A stretch of DNA of 55,018 nt, from assembly GCA_021816465.1 (NCBI GenBank), contig JAKAYF010000003.1, positions 1 through 55,018 on the forward strand. The letters run 5' to 3'. Below are positions 24,889-34,638 of the stretch, one piece after another. Position numbers and translations under genes: made by a program. The stretch comes from Nitrospirota bacterium. GTDB lineage: Bacteria; Nitrospirota; Leptospirillia; Leptospirillales; Leptospirillaceae. How positions within the stretch are numbered: the first letter of the stretch is position 1; each line of letters begins with the position of its first letter. The notes beneath the pieces were generated by a model. The model saw only the letters and a list, made by a program, of their open reading frames with translations, was not told the origin of the DNA and searched no databases.

Positions 24889-26820
24889 TTATCGAATAAA
24901 GAGAAATACACTTACCATGCCAAAAAGGCCAATAGCCATAACCAATGCATAGTTTTGCAACTGGCCTGTCTGAAGACGACGAAGGGAAGCAGCACTCGTT
25001 TGGCAAAACTCGGCTACGCCATTGACAATCCCGTCGATTACACCCTTATCAACTTCTTTCCATAATAGGAATGACAGAAAAATAGTTGGTTTGACAAAGA
25101 CAAGATCGTAAAACTCATCAAAGAACCATTTGTTGAGAGAGAGAGAATAAAGCCGCTTGAACTGATGAGCCATCCGCTGCGGAACAGTCGATGGTTTGGC
25201 ATATAGAAAATATGCCAGGAGAATGCCAACGAGACCCACAATAACCGATATGGCTTTCAGAGAATCTTCTGAAAGTTCGGGCCGTGCAGTTGGATGAGGA
25301 ACAGTCATCGACTGGGAGAGGAATCCGACGATATCGTAATGATTACCTGCCCATCCGGCCGTAAGAGCCATAAATGAGAGAAAAATCAGTGGAAATGTCA
25401 TCACAAGAGGACTTTCATGAGGAGCGTGGCCCTCATGACCATGATGATGTTCTCCTTCGGAAAAATTTTCCTTGCCCAGGAACACAACAAAGACTAAACG
25501 AAAGGTATAAAAAGCGGTCAGCATTGCAGTCAGTACTCCGATCATCCAGAAGATATGACCGGTCGGACCGGACTGGAACGCTTCAGACAAGATAAGATCT
25601 TTTGAATAAAAACCGGCGAAGGGAGGGATACCGGAGAGGGCAAGAGACCCTATCATCATGGTGGCAAAAGTAATCTTCATCGCACGGGACAGGCCGCCCA
25701 TTCTAAAAATATCCTGTTCTCCGGACATTGAATGAATAACGGATCCGGCACCCAAAAAGAGCAACGCTTTAAAAAAGCCGTGTGTCAGAAGATGAAAAAT
25801 ACCTGCGCCATACGCTCCAATGCCACAAGCCATGACCATATAACCAAGCTGGCTCATTGTCGAATAGGCGACAATTTTCTTGATATCCCTTTGCGTCAAT
25901 GCAATTGTAGCAGCAACAACAGCCGTCAATGCTCCGGTCCACGCAACGACAGACATGGCAACGGCCGACGCATTATAAATAGGATTAAGCCTGACAATCA
26001 TGAAGATACCTGCAGTCACCATCGTTGCTGCATGGATCAATGCAGAAATGGGCGTTGGACCTTCCATGGCATCCGGCAGCCAGGGATGAAGCGGCAATTG
26101 GGCAGATTTACCGACAGCACCAACAAATAACAATAATGCAATAACAGTTATCACCGAATAATGTGTTGTTCCATTAAAAGCGCTCCACAGATTAATGCTG
26201 TCGTGAATATGAGCTGGTAATTTTTGAAAAATTTCACTGTAGTTCAATGTCCCAAAAACAACATAAACAAGAAGAATGCCGAGCATAAATCCAAAGTCGC
26301 CAATCCTGTTCATGATAAAAGCCTTATTGGCTGCAACCCAGGATGGCTTTCTTTCGTACCAATGAACAATAAGAATATAGGAACAGAAGCCAACGGCCTC
26401 CCAGAATACAAAAAGCTCTAGCAAATTATCCGACATCAGTAACATGATCATCGAAAAGGTAAACAGAGAGATATATGCAAAAAAACGGTCATACCCCGAA
26501 TCGTCCTTCATATAACCAACGGTATATATATGAACCAAGGTCGAAACAGTTGTCACCATGACAAGCATAATCGCAGTCAGATGGTCTACCATGAGAGAAA
26601 TGGCTACATGAAAGCTGCCTGAATCAATCCAGTCAAACAACTTCAAATGGACCGAAGGACCACTCATGGTTTCAGAAAAAGCTCTGAGCGACAAAACCCA
26701 GGATGCAATCATGAGGGGAACAGTGACAATATGCCCCTTGCCTTTAAAATAAGGCCAAAAAATTCCTGTGATCAAAAAACCGATCAAAGGAAGCAAGGGG
26801 ATCAAAACATAAAAACTCAT
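24889..26820 (-). CDS. nuoL: NADH-quinone oxidoreductase subunit L
   Basis: Largest antiporter-like subunit; 643 aa with the long C-terminal lateral helix (about 510-600) that runs along the membrane arm. Motifs: LMVDHLTAIMLVMVT, LFVFWEAVGFCSYILI, GAVGKSAQLPLHPWLPDAMEGPTPISALIHAATMV (key Lys; given as separate parts of one segment), KKIVAYSTMSQLGYM. A His-rich loop (GEHHHGHEGHAPHE) precedes the last helices. Full length. Confidence 0.97.
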   Translation of the reverse strand: MSFYVLIPLLPLIGFLITGIFWPYFKGKGHIVTVPLMIASWVLSLRAFSETMSGPSVHLKLFDWIDSGSFHVAISLMVDHLTAIMLVMVTTVSTLVHIYTVGYMKDDSGYDRFFAYISLFTFSMIMLLMSDNLLELFVFWEAVGFCSYILIVHWYERKPSWVAANKAFIMNRIGDFGFMLGILLVYVVFGTLNYSEIFQKLPAHIHDSINLWSAFNGTTHYSVITVIALLLFVGAVGKSAQLPLHPWLPDAMEGPTPISALIHAATMVTAGIFMIVRLNPIYNASAVAMSVVAWTGALTAVVAATIALTQRDIKKIVAYSTMSQLGYMVMACGIGAYGAGIFHLLTHGFFKALLFLGAGSVIHSMSGEQDIFRMGGLSRAMKITFATMMIGSLALSGIPPFAGFYSKDLILSEAFQSGPTGHIFWMIGVLTAMLTAFYTFRLVFVVFLGKENFSEGEHHHGHEGHAPHESPLVMTFPLIFLSFMALTAGWAGNHYDIVGFLSQSMTVPHPTARPELSEDSLKAISVIVGLVGILLAYFLYAKPSTVPQRMAHQFKRLYSLSLNKWFFDEFYDLVFVKPTIFLSFLLWKEVDKGVIDGIVNGVAEFCQTSAASLRRLQTGQLQNYALVMAIGLFGMVSVFLFIR

Positions 26821-26836
26821 TATCTCTCCCTTCGAT

Positions 26837-27139
26837 CTACAGCTTCAAAATATTGAAGTCATCAATATTGACGCTACCTTTAAGGCGGAAAAGGGAAATA
26901 ATAATTCCCAATCCAATGGCGACTTCGGCGGCTGCCACAGTAATAACGAAAAAGACCAGGATTTGAGCATCAATCACATGCTGATACTTGCTAAACGCCA
27001 CAAAGTTGACATTGACGGCATTGAGCATGATTTCAATACATAAAAGAACGACCAAGGTATTCCGCCTGACGAGAACGCCAACAAGACCCACAAGAAAAAG
27101 AGCAGAACTCAATCCAACATACCAGGATAAAGGTACCAT
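26837..27139 (-). CDS. nuoK: NADH-quinone oxidoreductase subunit K
   Basis: Small three-helix subunit, 100 aa, with the two conserved buried Glu in LLCIEIMLNAVNVNF and VAAAEVAIGLGIII. 17-nt gap to nuoL and 84-nt gap after nuoJ. Complete. Confidence 0.96.
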   Translation of the reverse strand: MVPLSWYVGLSSALFLVGLVGVLVRRNTLVVLLCIEIMLNAVNVNFVAFSKYQHVIDAQILVFFVITVAAAEVAIGLGIIISLFRLKGSVNIDDFNILKL

Positions 27140-27222
27140 CTGATAACACTCCCCCTATAACAGGAATAATCAACTACCTATGATTCAGCAAGGATTCTTC
27201 AGGCAGCCAATATACATGAATA

Positions 27223-27732
27223 TCACCGGAACTTCAGCTTCCCTTTCGCCATCACAATCGCTCCCACAAGAGCAATAAGAAGAACCAGTGATGCGATCTC
27301 AAACGGGAATAGGTACTTGGTGTAAAGAACCATACCTATCATCTCCGTATTTCCAAGAGGAGGAACTCCCGGTTGGGGAACAGGAGGAAGTTCGGGATAA
27401 AAGTGGCTTCGGGAAATGAGGAATGCAACTTCCACTGCGGCGACAACGGCAGCACCAAAGACAACAGGCGCCTGCTTTTGCAGAACACGTCCCTGAGTCT
27501 GGACGTTTAGCAGCATCACAACAAAGATATAAAGGACGAGAATTGCACCCGCATAGACAAGCAGCTGGACACCGGCAAGAAACTCGGCCTCAAGGATTAC
27601 GTATAGTCCAGCTACATGAGCAAACATCGACAATAACGACATTGCTGAATATAACGGATTTTTGAAAATGACTACCATCAGGGCTGAAAGCAGGATTGCT
27701 CCTCCAAAATAAACAAAAGACAGAATTTCCAT
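27223..27732 (-). CDS. nuoJ: NADH-quinone oxidoreductase subunit J
   Basis: Start set at ATG 27,732 (AGGAGG 11-12 nt upstream); the longer open frame to 27,819 would overlap nuoI and lacks family similarity. 169 aa, five helices: ILLSALMVVIF, SLLSMFAHVAGLYVIL, FLAGVQLLVYAGAILVLYIFVVMLL (conserved Gly/Glu/Tyr region of helix 3) and a C-terminal helix ending in VMAKGKLKFR. Sits 8 nt after the nuoI stop. Confidence 0.94.
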   Translation of the reverse strand: MEILSFVYFGGAILLSALMVVIFKNPLYSAMSLLSMFAHVAGLYVILEAEFLAGVQLLVYAGAILVLYIFVVMLLNVQTQGRVLQKQAPVVFGAAVVAAVEVAFLISRSHFYPELPPVPQPGVPPLGNTEMIGMVLYTKYLFPFEIASLVLLIALVGAIVMAKGKLKFR

Positions 27733-27740
27733 GCTTTGAA

Positions 27741-28301
27741 TCAACCTCCTGATTTGACTGATGGTATCGGGGGGAAGTGATATCTTCCCTCTTCTTTTCC
27801 GGAATTTTCTGCTTCCCACATGTTTTTGAACTTCAGATAACCGATTGAATCCTGCTCACACTTATCCCCGAGAGACAGCAACTGCTCCTTGGAATAGATC
27901 AGTCCTTCCCTGGTAAAGGAAGAATGAGCATACTCTTTCGTCATTGCCAAAGCATTGACCGGACAGGCAACCACGCAAAAACCGCAAAAAATACACCTGG
28001 TAAAATCTAACGTATATTCTTTTGCATAGCGTCGTTCCGGAAATTCGGGATGAATATCTCCCACAACTGAGATGGCTTTTGCGGGACAGATCGCCTCACA
28101 CAGATCACACCCTACACACCTCTCCTGTTCGTTTTCATAGCGACGGTGGACAATGAACCCTCTATAACCGTCAGGGAGAGTCAGTTTTTCATGAGGATAC
28201 TGAAGTGTCACCGCTTTTTTGAACATATGCCGAAAGGTCAGTTTGAGACCGGACATAATCTCCCCAAACATGATCGTATTCAGAAATTTTTTAATTCCCA
28301 T
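27741..28301 (-). CDS. nuoI: NADH-quinone oxidoreductase subunit I (2x[4Fe-4S])
   Basis: Ferredoxin-like subunit that passes electrons to the N2 cluster. Two motifs CVGCDLCEAICPA and CIFCGFCVVACPV supply eight Cys for clusters N6a/N6b. The N-terminal amphipathic segment (FLNTIMFGEIMSGLKLTFRHMF) contacts NuoH. 186 aa, usual length. 30 nt after nuoH. Confidence 0.96.
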   Translation of the reverse strand: MGIKKFLNTIMFGEIMSGLKLTFRHMFKKAVTLQYPHEKLTLPDGYRGFIVHRRYENEQERCVGCDLCEAICPAKAISVVGDIHPEFPERRYAKEYTLDFTRCIFCGFCVVACPVNALAMTKEYAHSSFTREGLIYSKEQLLSLGDKCEQDSIGYLKFKNMWEAENSGKEEGRYHFPPIPSVKSGG

Positions 28302-28331
28302 ATAAGCTCCTTCCGACCCTTGGACCGGATA

Positions 28332-29345
28332 TCAATGACGGATCATGTAAACAACAAAGGCAGTCACAATTACATTTGCGAAAGACAGAGGAAGCATGAT
28401 TTTCCAACCAAACTTCATCAACTGATCGTAACGCAAACGCGGCAAGGTCGCCCTTATCCAAAAAAAGAAAAACAAGAAAAAATAAACCTTCAACATGAAC
28501 CAGATAACTGGCGGGACGAAATCAAGAATGGGCAAGGGAGATCCCCAACCACCAAGGAATAAAACCGTAGCCACACAAGAAACAACAATCATGTTGGCAT
28601 ACTCTGCCAGGTAGTACAGGGAAAACCGCATACCGGAATATTCAGTAAAGAACCCTGCGACAAGTTCAGACTCGGCCTCTGGCAAATCAAACGGGGTCCT
28701 GTTTGTTTCTGCGATGCCAGAAATAAGATAAATCACAAAAGCAATTATCTGGGGAAAAATATACCAGTGCCAAAAACCGCCCTGTTGGGCATTTTCAATT
28801 TTTACAAGGGAAAGGGAACCAGCCAGAAGGAGAACTCCGATAATGCTCATCCCAGCATTCAGTTCGTAACTGATAACCTGAGCTGCTGACCTCAGTGCTC
28901 CCATAATGGAATACTTGCTGTTTGAAGCCCAACCACCAAGCAGAATTCCGTAGGCTCCAATAGAAGAAAGGGCAAGGATATAAATCATTCCAATATTGAT
29001 ATCGGTAAGGTAAGGATGTGTCGTGATCCCTTCAAAGTGGAAAGAGTCCCTGCCAAAAGGAATAACCGCAAAGGAAAGAATTGCGGGAACAAGGGAAATA
29101 ATGGGGGCTATTTTGAAGATAGCCTTGTTTGCCTCCTGGGGAATAATATCCTCTTTGGATATAAGCTTTATGCCATCAGCCAAGGGCTGCAAGAGACCCC
29201 ATGGACCCACTTCCATCGGTCCGAGTCTGTCCTGCATAAAACTGAGAACCTTTCTTTCCAGATAGGTCAGATACGCAACCATCGTCAGCACAACAAAAAG
29301 CAGCCCGGCAATAACGATAACAGCAGCTAGAATATCATTCAGCAA
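28332..29345 (-). CDS. nuoH: NADH-quinone oxidoreductase subunit H
   Basis: Quinone-site membrane subunit, 337 aa, about 8-9 helices. Motifs: ERKVLSFMQDRLGPMEVGPWGLLQPLADGIKL, split over the first cytoplasmic loop, IAETNRTPFDLPEAESELVAG (acidic quinone-chamber loop) and RATLPRLRYDQLM. Start is a TTG with AAGGA upstream; a nearby ATG is out of frame. 82 nt after nuoG. Confidence 0.95.
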   Translation of the reverse strand: MLNDILAAVIVIAGLLFVVLTMVAYLTYLERKVLSFMQDRLGPMEVGPWGLLQPLADGIKLISKEDIIPQEANKAIFKIAPIISLVPAILSFAVIPFGRDSFHFEGITTHPYLTDINIGMIYILALSSIGAYGILLGGWASNSKYSIMGALRSAAQVISYELNAGMSIIGVLLLAGSLSLVKIENAQQGGFWHWYIFPQIIAFVIYLISGIAETNRTPFDLPEAESELVAGFFTEYSGMRFSLYYLAEYANMIVVSCVATVLFLGGWGSPLPILDFVPPVIWFMLKVYFFLFFFFWIRATLPRLRYDQLMKFGWKIMLPLSFANVIVTAFVVYMIRH

Positions 29346-29427
29346 AGGAACTTCCTTTCCAACAAAAAAGAACCGACGGACCTGCCTTCAAGAAAATCCC
29401 GCCGGCCTTCATCAAGATGAGGTCGAA

Positions 29428-32073
29428 TTACTCGATCTTTTTCAAGGTAACTCGAGTCCTTAACATTGTTACCGTTGAACAAGTGCCAGAATAGTTAATC
29501 TCTCCGGGAAACAAGCCCATCAGGTCAGGAGAATCAAAATGATAAGGCACCTGTAATTCATTTTCCGTAACACCAGATGTCAATTCGACAGGAAGGATAC
29601 AGGAACCATAGCTATTTTCAATAAGAACATTCTCGTTCTTTTTGATCTTTAACTTTTTGGCTGTCTGGCGATTGATCCTGACAAATGCCGACGACTCCAT
29701 TTTCATGAGGCTTGGATCCAGAAGGGTCATCTTGCCTGAGTGAAAGAGCGATTTATTCAATGCAAAAACAAAATCCCCCTCCCCAGAAATGATTTCTGGT
29801 TGTATCGGCGTTATAGCAGATTTCCAATTTTCCGCCCTGGAAGCCATTCTCTTCATTACTGTCTTTCTGTCAGCCTTATGAGGAGGTTGATTGACAATTG
29901 TCGGTAGAATGAGATTTCCAGTCGGCCCCATAAAGTGATCTCCATTGCGAGTCGACGGAGAAAGATCGGGCATAAGCGTAAAGATCTCTTTCGAGACTTC
30001 ACCCGTTGATCTTGTTGCAAAGGGGACGCCCATGCACTCGGCGAGACGGGAAACAATTTCACCATCAGTGAGTGATTCACCCCAATAGGTCATCGCCGGA
30101 TTGAGTGCCTGAACAAAACCTTCTACGCTGACGACATGCCCCGAGCGCTCATAGGATGAAGCGGCCGGCAGAAGGAAGTGTGCCTGATCTGATAATGAAG
30201 TCTGAAACAAATCAACAGAGACAAGCAAATCAAGCTTGGACAGAATTTCACGAACTTCAGAATTTGGAGAAAAATGAGTGAGCGGATTTTCACCGAAGGA
30301 TATGAGTCCTTTAATAGCTCCTGACTTGATTCCTTCCAGGATTTCCTTTAACCCACCGCCCTTCCCATAGGAAAGAGGTTCCCCCCAGGTAGCTTCCCAT
30401 TTCTTCTTATTTTCAGGATCCTGCGAATCAAGAAGACCTGGCAGCCACTCGTGTGTTGCGCCCATCATCAATACACCAAGATCATTCCCCACCTCTGGCA
30501 GAGGAAGAATACCGCATCCTTCCTTTTCGACCCACCCGAGAGCGTTCGTCATCCGGAGCAAACTCTCCATTGCATCAGATGCAGACTGGATACGATGAAA
30601 TACTCGCCCGGTTATAATGACTCCGGTCGGAGACTCTCTCAGGTCCTGGACAAGCTTGGTATAAGCCTGTGGATCAACATTGAATGATTTGAAGAGGTCT
30701 TCTTTTTTTGCGAGAAACTCCGGGTGTCTGGATGACTCTTCTCCAGCGATCTCTTCCGATAGAACCCAGGCAAACAAACCTTCGCCACCAGGCAAAACCC
30801 TTATATGCTCTTTCGCGCGGGCAGTGATCGAAACAGATTCGGAACCTACATAATACATTCGAGCTTTTTCTTTTCTGATAGCCCGTTTCAGAAAAAGACC
30901 TGTAATATTGGACTCAGCGGTTGGATCAGCACCAATCACCAAAATCACTTTGGCTTTAAGAAGATCCTGGTGGTCAACCATTGGACGCAGTGTTCCCGTC
31001 GCCCTCGCAATCGGGAACGCCGCATTCATAAAACCATACCGGGCCCCTGAATCGATAAAGTTGGAACGCAATACCCTACGGGTGAAACCTTGAATCAAGT
31101 ACGCGTCTTCCAAGGTAATTCTTGGAGAAACAAGAGTAGCGATCCTGTCAGGACCAGTTCCTGCAATTTTACGGATTCTCTCTGCAATCTCCGGGATCAC
31201 TGAGTCCCATTCAGTCGGAACCAGTCGGGAAAATGACCGGGCATAAGGTTTGTCCAGTCTTTCTGTGGATTGAACGTGAGAAAATCCGAATCGACCTATC
31301 GCACAGATGGACCCTTCATTTGGACCTTCTCCTTCGGAGGAGGTAACCCTTATGATTGCCTCTTTTTCGGTCTCTACATTCATTTGGCAACCAGATGCGC
31401 AATAGGTACAGGTCGTCTTGGTCTTCTCAAGTTGCCATGGACGGTATTGATAACGAACAAACTTATCCGTTATCGCGCCTGTCGGACAAACTTCAAGACA
31501 ATCCCCACAAAACTCACAATCCAGTTTTTTCCCGAGAGGAGGACCGATGACCGTGTCAAAACCGCGGTTGATAAATCCGATGGCATGCACATCCTGAACC
31601 TCATCACAGATCCTGACGCATTTTCCGCACAGGATACAGCGATTGGAGTTAAAGACCAGGACATCGCTTTTAAGATCTTCCACTTCATCATTTCTATGTG
31701 ATTCAAAGCGGGAGTCACTTGCACCGTAGGCAAACGACATATTCTGCAGAGGACACTCCCCTCCACAGTCACAAACAGGACAATCCAGAGGATGATGCAA
31801 AAGGAGAAGTTCAAGATTTGTTTTTCTGGCATCAGCAACCTTTGCCGACTCGGTAAGAATGCGCATCCCCTCTGCAACAGGAGTCACACAGGACATGACA
31901 ACCCGTTTGGAGTCTTCAAGTTCGACCGCACAGATTCGACATGATCCTGCTGGATCCATCCTGGGATGGTAACAAAAAGTGGGAATTGCGACCCCAGCTT
32001 TTTCTGCAGCCTTCAAAATGGTTGAGGTTGCGTCAACCTCAACCTCAACCCCATTCACAAATACTTTAACCAT
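29428..32073 (-). CDS. nuoG: NADH-quinone oxidoreductase subunit G
   Basis: Start set at ATG 32,071-32,073 (GGGGGA upstream); the open frame to 32,139 overlaps nuoF. N-terminal [2Fe-2S] domain (FCYHPRMDPAGSCRICAVE ... MSC), His-Cys3 motif (HHPLDCPVCDCGGECPLQ), two 4Fe-4S motifs (CILCGKCVRIC, CEFCGDCLEVCPTG) and an additional CTYCASGC ... C motif for the N7 cluster, followed by a molybdopterin-oxidoreductase-like domain without a visible cofactor role. 881 aa. The N7 motif is present in E. coli and Thermus but lost in many lineages. It carries electrons from NuoF towards NuoI. Confidence 0.93.
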   Translation of the reverse strand: MVKVFVNGVEVEVDATSTILKAAEKAGVAIPTFCYHPRMDPAGSCRICAVELEDSKRVVMSCVTPVAEGMRILTESAKVADARKTNLELLLLHHPLDCPVCDCGGECPLQNMSFAYGASDSRFESHRNDEVEDLKSDVLVFNSNRCILCGKCVRICDEVQDVHAIGFINRGFDTVIGPPLGKKLDCEFCGDCLEVCPTGAITDKFVRYQYRPWQLEKTKTTCTYCASGCQMNVETEKEAIIRVTSSEGEGPNEGSICAIGRFGFSHVQSTERLDKPYARSFSRLVPTEWDSVIPEIAERIRKIAGTGPDRIATLVSPRITLEDAYLIQGFTRRVLRSNFIDSGARYGFMNAAFPIARATGTLRPMVDHQDLLKAKVILVIGADPTAESNITGLFLKRAIRKEKARMYYVGSESVSITARAKEHIRVLPGGEGLFAWVLSEEIAGEESSRHPEFLAKKEDLFKSFNVDPQAYTKLVQDLRESPTGVIITGRVFHRIQSASDAMESLLRMTNALGWVEKEGCGILPLPEVGNDLGVLMMGATHEWLPGLLDSQDPENKKKWEATWGEPLSYGKGGGLKEILEGIKSGAIKGLISFGENPLTHFSPNSEVREILSKLDLLVSVDLFQTSLSDQAHFLLPAASSYERSGHVVSVEGFVQALNPAMTYWGESLTDGEIVSRLAECMGVPFATRSTGEVSKEIFTLMPDLSPSTRNGDHFMGPTGNLILPTIVNQPPHKADRKTVMKRMASRAENWKSAITPIQPEIISGEGDFVFALNKSLFHSGKMTLLDPSLMKMESSAFVRINRQTAKKLKIKKNENVLIENSYGSCILPVELTSGVTENELQVPYHFDSPDLMGLFPGEINYSGTCSTVTMLRTRVTLKKIE

Positions 32074-32104
32074 CAATGACAACTCCCCCGGAAGGCTTTT
32101 CGCC

Positions 32105-33958
32105 CTAAATGATAGCCCTGAATTTGCAGGCATCGACACAAGCCTTGCAGCGAATGCATGTCGTGAGATCTATATGCGCAACCTCACCTTTTTCCCATGT
32201 CACCGATCCGGATGGACATACTGGCTCGCAAAGCCCGCAGGTCGTACAATCTTCCTCAATCACAACATACTTGATCAGATCGTTACATACGGTACCCGGA
32301 CAACGCTTGTCCCGAATATGTGCCTCGTACTCTTCCCTGAAATATCGGATAGTTGAGAGAACCGGGTTTGGAGCTGCTCCACCAAGTCCGCAGAGAGAGT
32401 TGGACTTGATATACATGGAAAGACGGACCAGCTCATCGAGGTCCCCTTCCTGCCCCTTACCTTCGGTAATGCGAGTCAGGATATCCAGCATAATTTTTGA
32501 GCCTACCCTGCAGGGAGTACATTCCCCACAAGACTCATCCTGGGTAAACTTCAGAAAGAACTTGGCAGTGTCCACAATACAGGCTGCCTCATCCATAACA
32601 ACGATTCCGCCCGAACCCATGATTGCGCCCGCCGAAACAACATTTTCAAAATCAACGGGTGTATCAAGTCCGCTTGTGGGAATACATCCTCCAGACGGCC
32701 CACCCAGCTGGGCTGCCTTGAACGGTATCTTCTTCTCAACCATTCCGCCGCCAATGGAAAAAACAATCTCTCTCAAGGGGGTTCCTGCGGGAACCTCGAT
32801 CAGGCCAGTATTTTTAATTGAGCCTGTGAGCGCAAAGGTTTTTGTCCCTTTGGTTTTTTCACTTCCATAGGATGCATACCATTCACCACCGCCCAGAATG
32901 ATATGGCCGATGTTTGCGAGTGTTTCAACGTTATTAATAACTGACGGCTTTCCCCAGACTCCTTTTTGAGCAGGAAAAGGGGGTTTGGGCCATGGCATTC
33001 CGCGTTCCCCCATAAGGGAGGCAAGAAGAGCCGTTTCCTCACCGCATACATAGGCACCTGCTCCCTCCTTGATCTCGAGGTCAAAAGACAGGTCAGATCC
33101 TAAAATGTTGTCTCCCAGAAAATTTCTCTCCCTGGCATCATTGATCGCTTTCTGTAATCGTTTGATAGCCAGGGGATACTCGGCACGGCAGTAGATATAT
33201 CCCTTACGGGCATGCCCGACTGCAAAAGCGGCAAGGATCATCCCTTCTATGACAGAATGGGGATCACCTTCCAGAACGGATCTGTCCATAAACGCACCGG
33301 GATCACCCTCATCAGCATTACAAACAACGTATTTTTCAGGACCGGGAGCCTTACGCGTCAAATTCCACTTCACACCAGTGGGAAAACCACCGCCCCCTCT
33401 TCCGCGAAGCCCTGATTTTGTTACCTCATCAATAACCTGTTCGGGAGTCATCGATGAAAGAACTTTTCTTAATGCTGCATACCCGTCCATTGCAATATAG
33501 TCATCAATGCTCAATGGGTCGATCATTCCACAACGTTTGGAAACAATCTTTACCTGTCCCTTAAAAAATGGAATCTCCTGCATCAATGGCAGTCCGGCAA
33601 AAGGCTCTGCACCAGGAACAGGAATCTGGCAAACAGCATATTTTTTTGCAAATTCATTTTTATTGAAGTGCGCATCAAGGATTTGTGTCAGGGTATTTGG
33701 TTTGACATTCCTGTAAGAAACCCTGTTTTTACCTGGCATGGTTATATCTACAAGAGGTTCGTTGTGACACATTCCGATACAACCGGTTGGAACAACCTTA
33801 ACAGCCAGATTTCTGGAAGCAACTTCTTTCAGGATTAACTCGTGCAAAGCTTTCGCCCCTGATGCCAAACCACAAGTAGCCATTCCGATATGAATGACCG
33901 GCAGGGATGAACGCTCTTCCAGCTGCAAAGAAGAATCTTCAAGCACCTCGGTTAACAT
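32105..33958 (-). CDS. nuoF: NuoF-type NADH-binding subunit with extra N- and C-terminal Fe-S domains (HndC/HydB-like)
   Basis: 617 aa, much longer than standard NuoF (about 430). Residues 20-110 form a thioredoxin-like [2Fe-2S] domain (ATCGLASGAKAL, TGCIGMCHNEPLV). The core has the FMN/NADH site GLRGRGGGGFPTGVKW, GAGAYVCGEETALL and the N3 cluster SCGECTPCRVG ... C. Residues 550-617 are a two-cluster ferredoxin domain (CTTCGLCEPVCPSGSV, CIRCKACVDACKFRAI). This order is that of HndC/HydB subunits of NAD(P)-linked or bifurcating hydrogenases and some formate dehydrogenases, not of ordinary complex I. Here it sits between nuoE and nuoG in an otherwise complete 14-gene operon. It could allow a ferredoxin or other one-electron partner; in iron oxidisers complex I is thought to run uphill to make NADH. 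Confidence 0.9.
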   Translation of the reverse strand: MLTEVLEDSSLQLEERSSLPVIHIGMATCGLASGAKALHELILKEVASRNLAVKVVPTGCIGMCHNEPLVDITMPGKNRVSYRNVKPNTLTQILDAHFNKNEFAKKYAVCQIPVPGAEPFAGLPLMQEIPFFKGQVKIVSKRCGMIDPLSIDDYIAMDGYAALRKVLSSMTPEQVIDEVTKSGLRGRGGGGFPTGVKWNLTRKAPGPEKYVVCNADEGDPGAFMDRSVLEGDPHSVIEGMILAAFAVGHARKGYIYCRAEYPLAIKRLQKAINDARERNFLGDNILGSDLSFDLEIKEGAGAYVCGEETALLASLMGERGMPWPKPPFPAQKGVWGKPSVINNVETLANIGHIILGGGEWYASYGSEKTKGTKTFALTGSIKNTGLIEVPAGTPLREIVFSIGGGMVEKKIPFKAAQLGGPSGGCIPTSGLDTPVDFENVVSAGAIMGSGGIVVMDEAACIVDTAKFFLKFTQDESCGECTPCRVGSKIMLDILTRITEGKGQEGDLDELVRLSMYIKSNSLCGLGGAAPNPVLSTIRYFREEYEAHIRDKRCPGTVCNDLIKYVVIEEDCTTCGLCEPVCPSGSVTWEKGEVAHIDLTTCIRCKACVDACKFRAII

Positions 33959-34043
33959 GACTTTCCTATCCTCTCTCCCTGAAACTGACAGGGGGTCAGG
34001 TTAATGATATATTTTTAGCACCCTAATAGCGTTCTACGTTCTC

Positions 34044-34062
34044 ATCAATAACAATCATTATC
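34044..34062. promoter_or_regulatory. Fur-box-like sequence between nuoE and nuoF
   Basis: The 19-mer ending in CAATCATTATC matches 14 of 19 positions of the classical E. coli Fur box (GATAATGATAATCATTATC). It lies in the 128-nt gap ahead of nuoF. The gap is AT-rich, so a chance match is possible, and no strong promoter was identified beside it. Confidence 0.25.
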
Positions 34063-34086
34063 AGCTTAGAAAAAAACAACGACAAT

Positions 34087-34593
34087 CTAAGCTGGTTCCG
34101 ACGCTGACAGATGCTCGGACTCAAGATCCTTGATCAGTCCCAGCATTTTGTCAGGCGAAAGCTTTCCATATGCAGTATCTGTCACCATGGCCATGGGAGC
34201 TAAAGCGCAGGACCCAAGGCAAGAAACCGGCTCCAGAGTGAAAAGCATATCTTCAGTATTTTCTCCTGGCTCAATCTTCAGTTCTTCTTTAACCTTGTCC
34301 ACCAGAAGGCCGGCTCCCCTCACGTGACAGGCGGTACCGACACATATTTTGAGGACATACTTCCCTCTGGGTTCCCTGTAAAACTGGGAATAGAAAGTCA
34401 AAACTCCATACATCTTGCTTTTGGGAATCTCAAGGTATTCCCCAATCATATCAAGCGCATCAGCCGGAACGTATCCATATTTTTCCTGAATTCTTTGCAG
34501 AATCTGGACGACTGTTCCTTCTCTGTTGCCAAATTCGTCGCACAGATTCTCTATAAAATCCTGATCAACTTCTATATGTTTTGTCTGGCTCAT
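34087..34593 (-). CDS. nuoE: NADH-quinone oxidoreductase subunit E ([2Fe-2S], thioredoxin-like)
   Basis: 168 aa from ATG 34,593. A 14-residue longer version from ATG 34,635 is possible, but it begins beside a hairpin. Helical start (IENLCDEFGNREGTVVQILQRIQEKYGYVP), then VGTACHVRGAG and VSCLGSCALAP, giving the four Cys of cluster N1a (two in ICVGTAC, two in CLGSC), a complete set. Works with NuoF at the NADH end. Flanked on both sides by larger gaps than elsewhere in the operon. Confidence 0.94.
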   Translation of the reverse strand: MSQTKHIEVDQDFIENLCDEFGNREGTVVQILQRIQEKYGYVPADALDMIGEYLEIPKSKMYGVLTFYSQFYREPRGKYVLKICVGTACHVRGAGLLVDKVKEELKIEPGENTEDMLFTLEPVSCLGSCALAPMAMVTDTAYGKLSPDKMLGLIKDLESEHLSASEPA

Positions 34594-34638
34594 GTTCGAA
34601 CCCTCAACTATGGGAATCGTCTCTCCCGAATTCATTTT

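Noticed and set aside
27733-27819. Longer start for nuoJ
   Set aside because: The extra 29 residues overlap nuoI and have no family similarity; AGGAGG precedes the ATG at 27,732.
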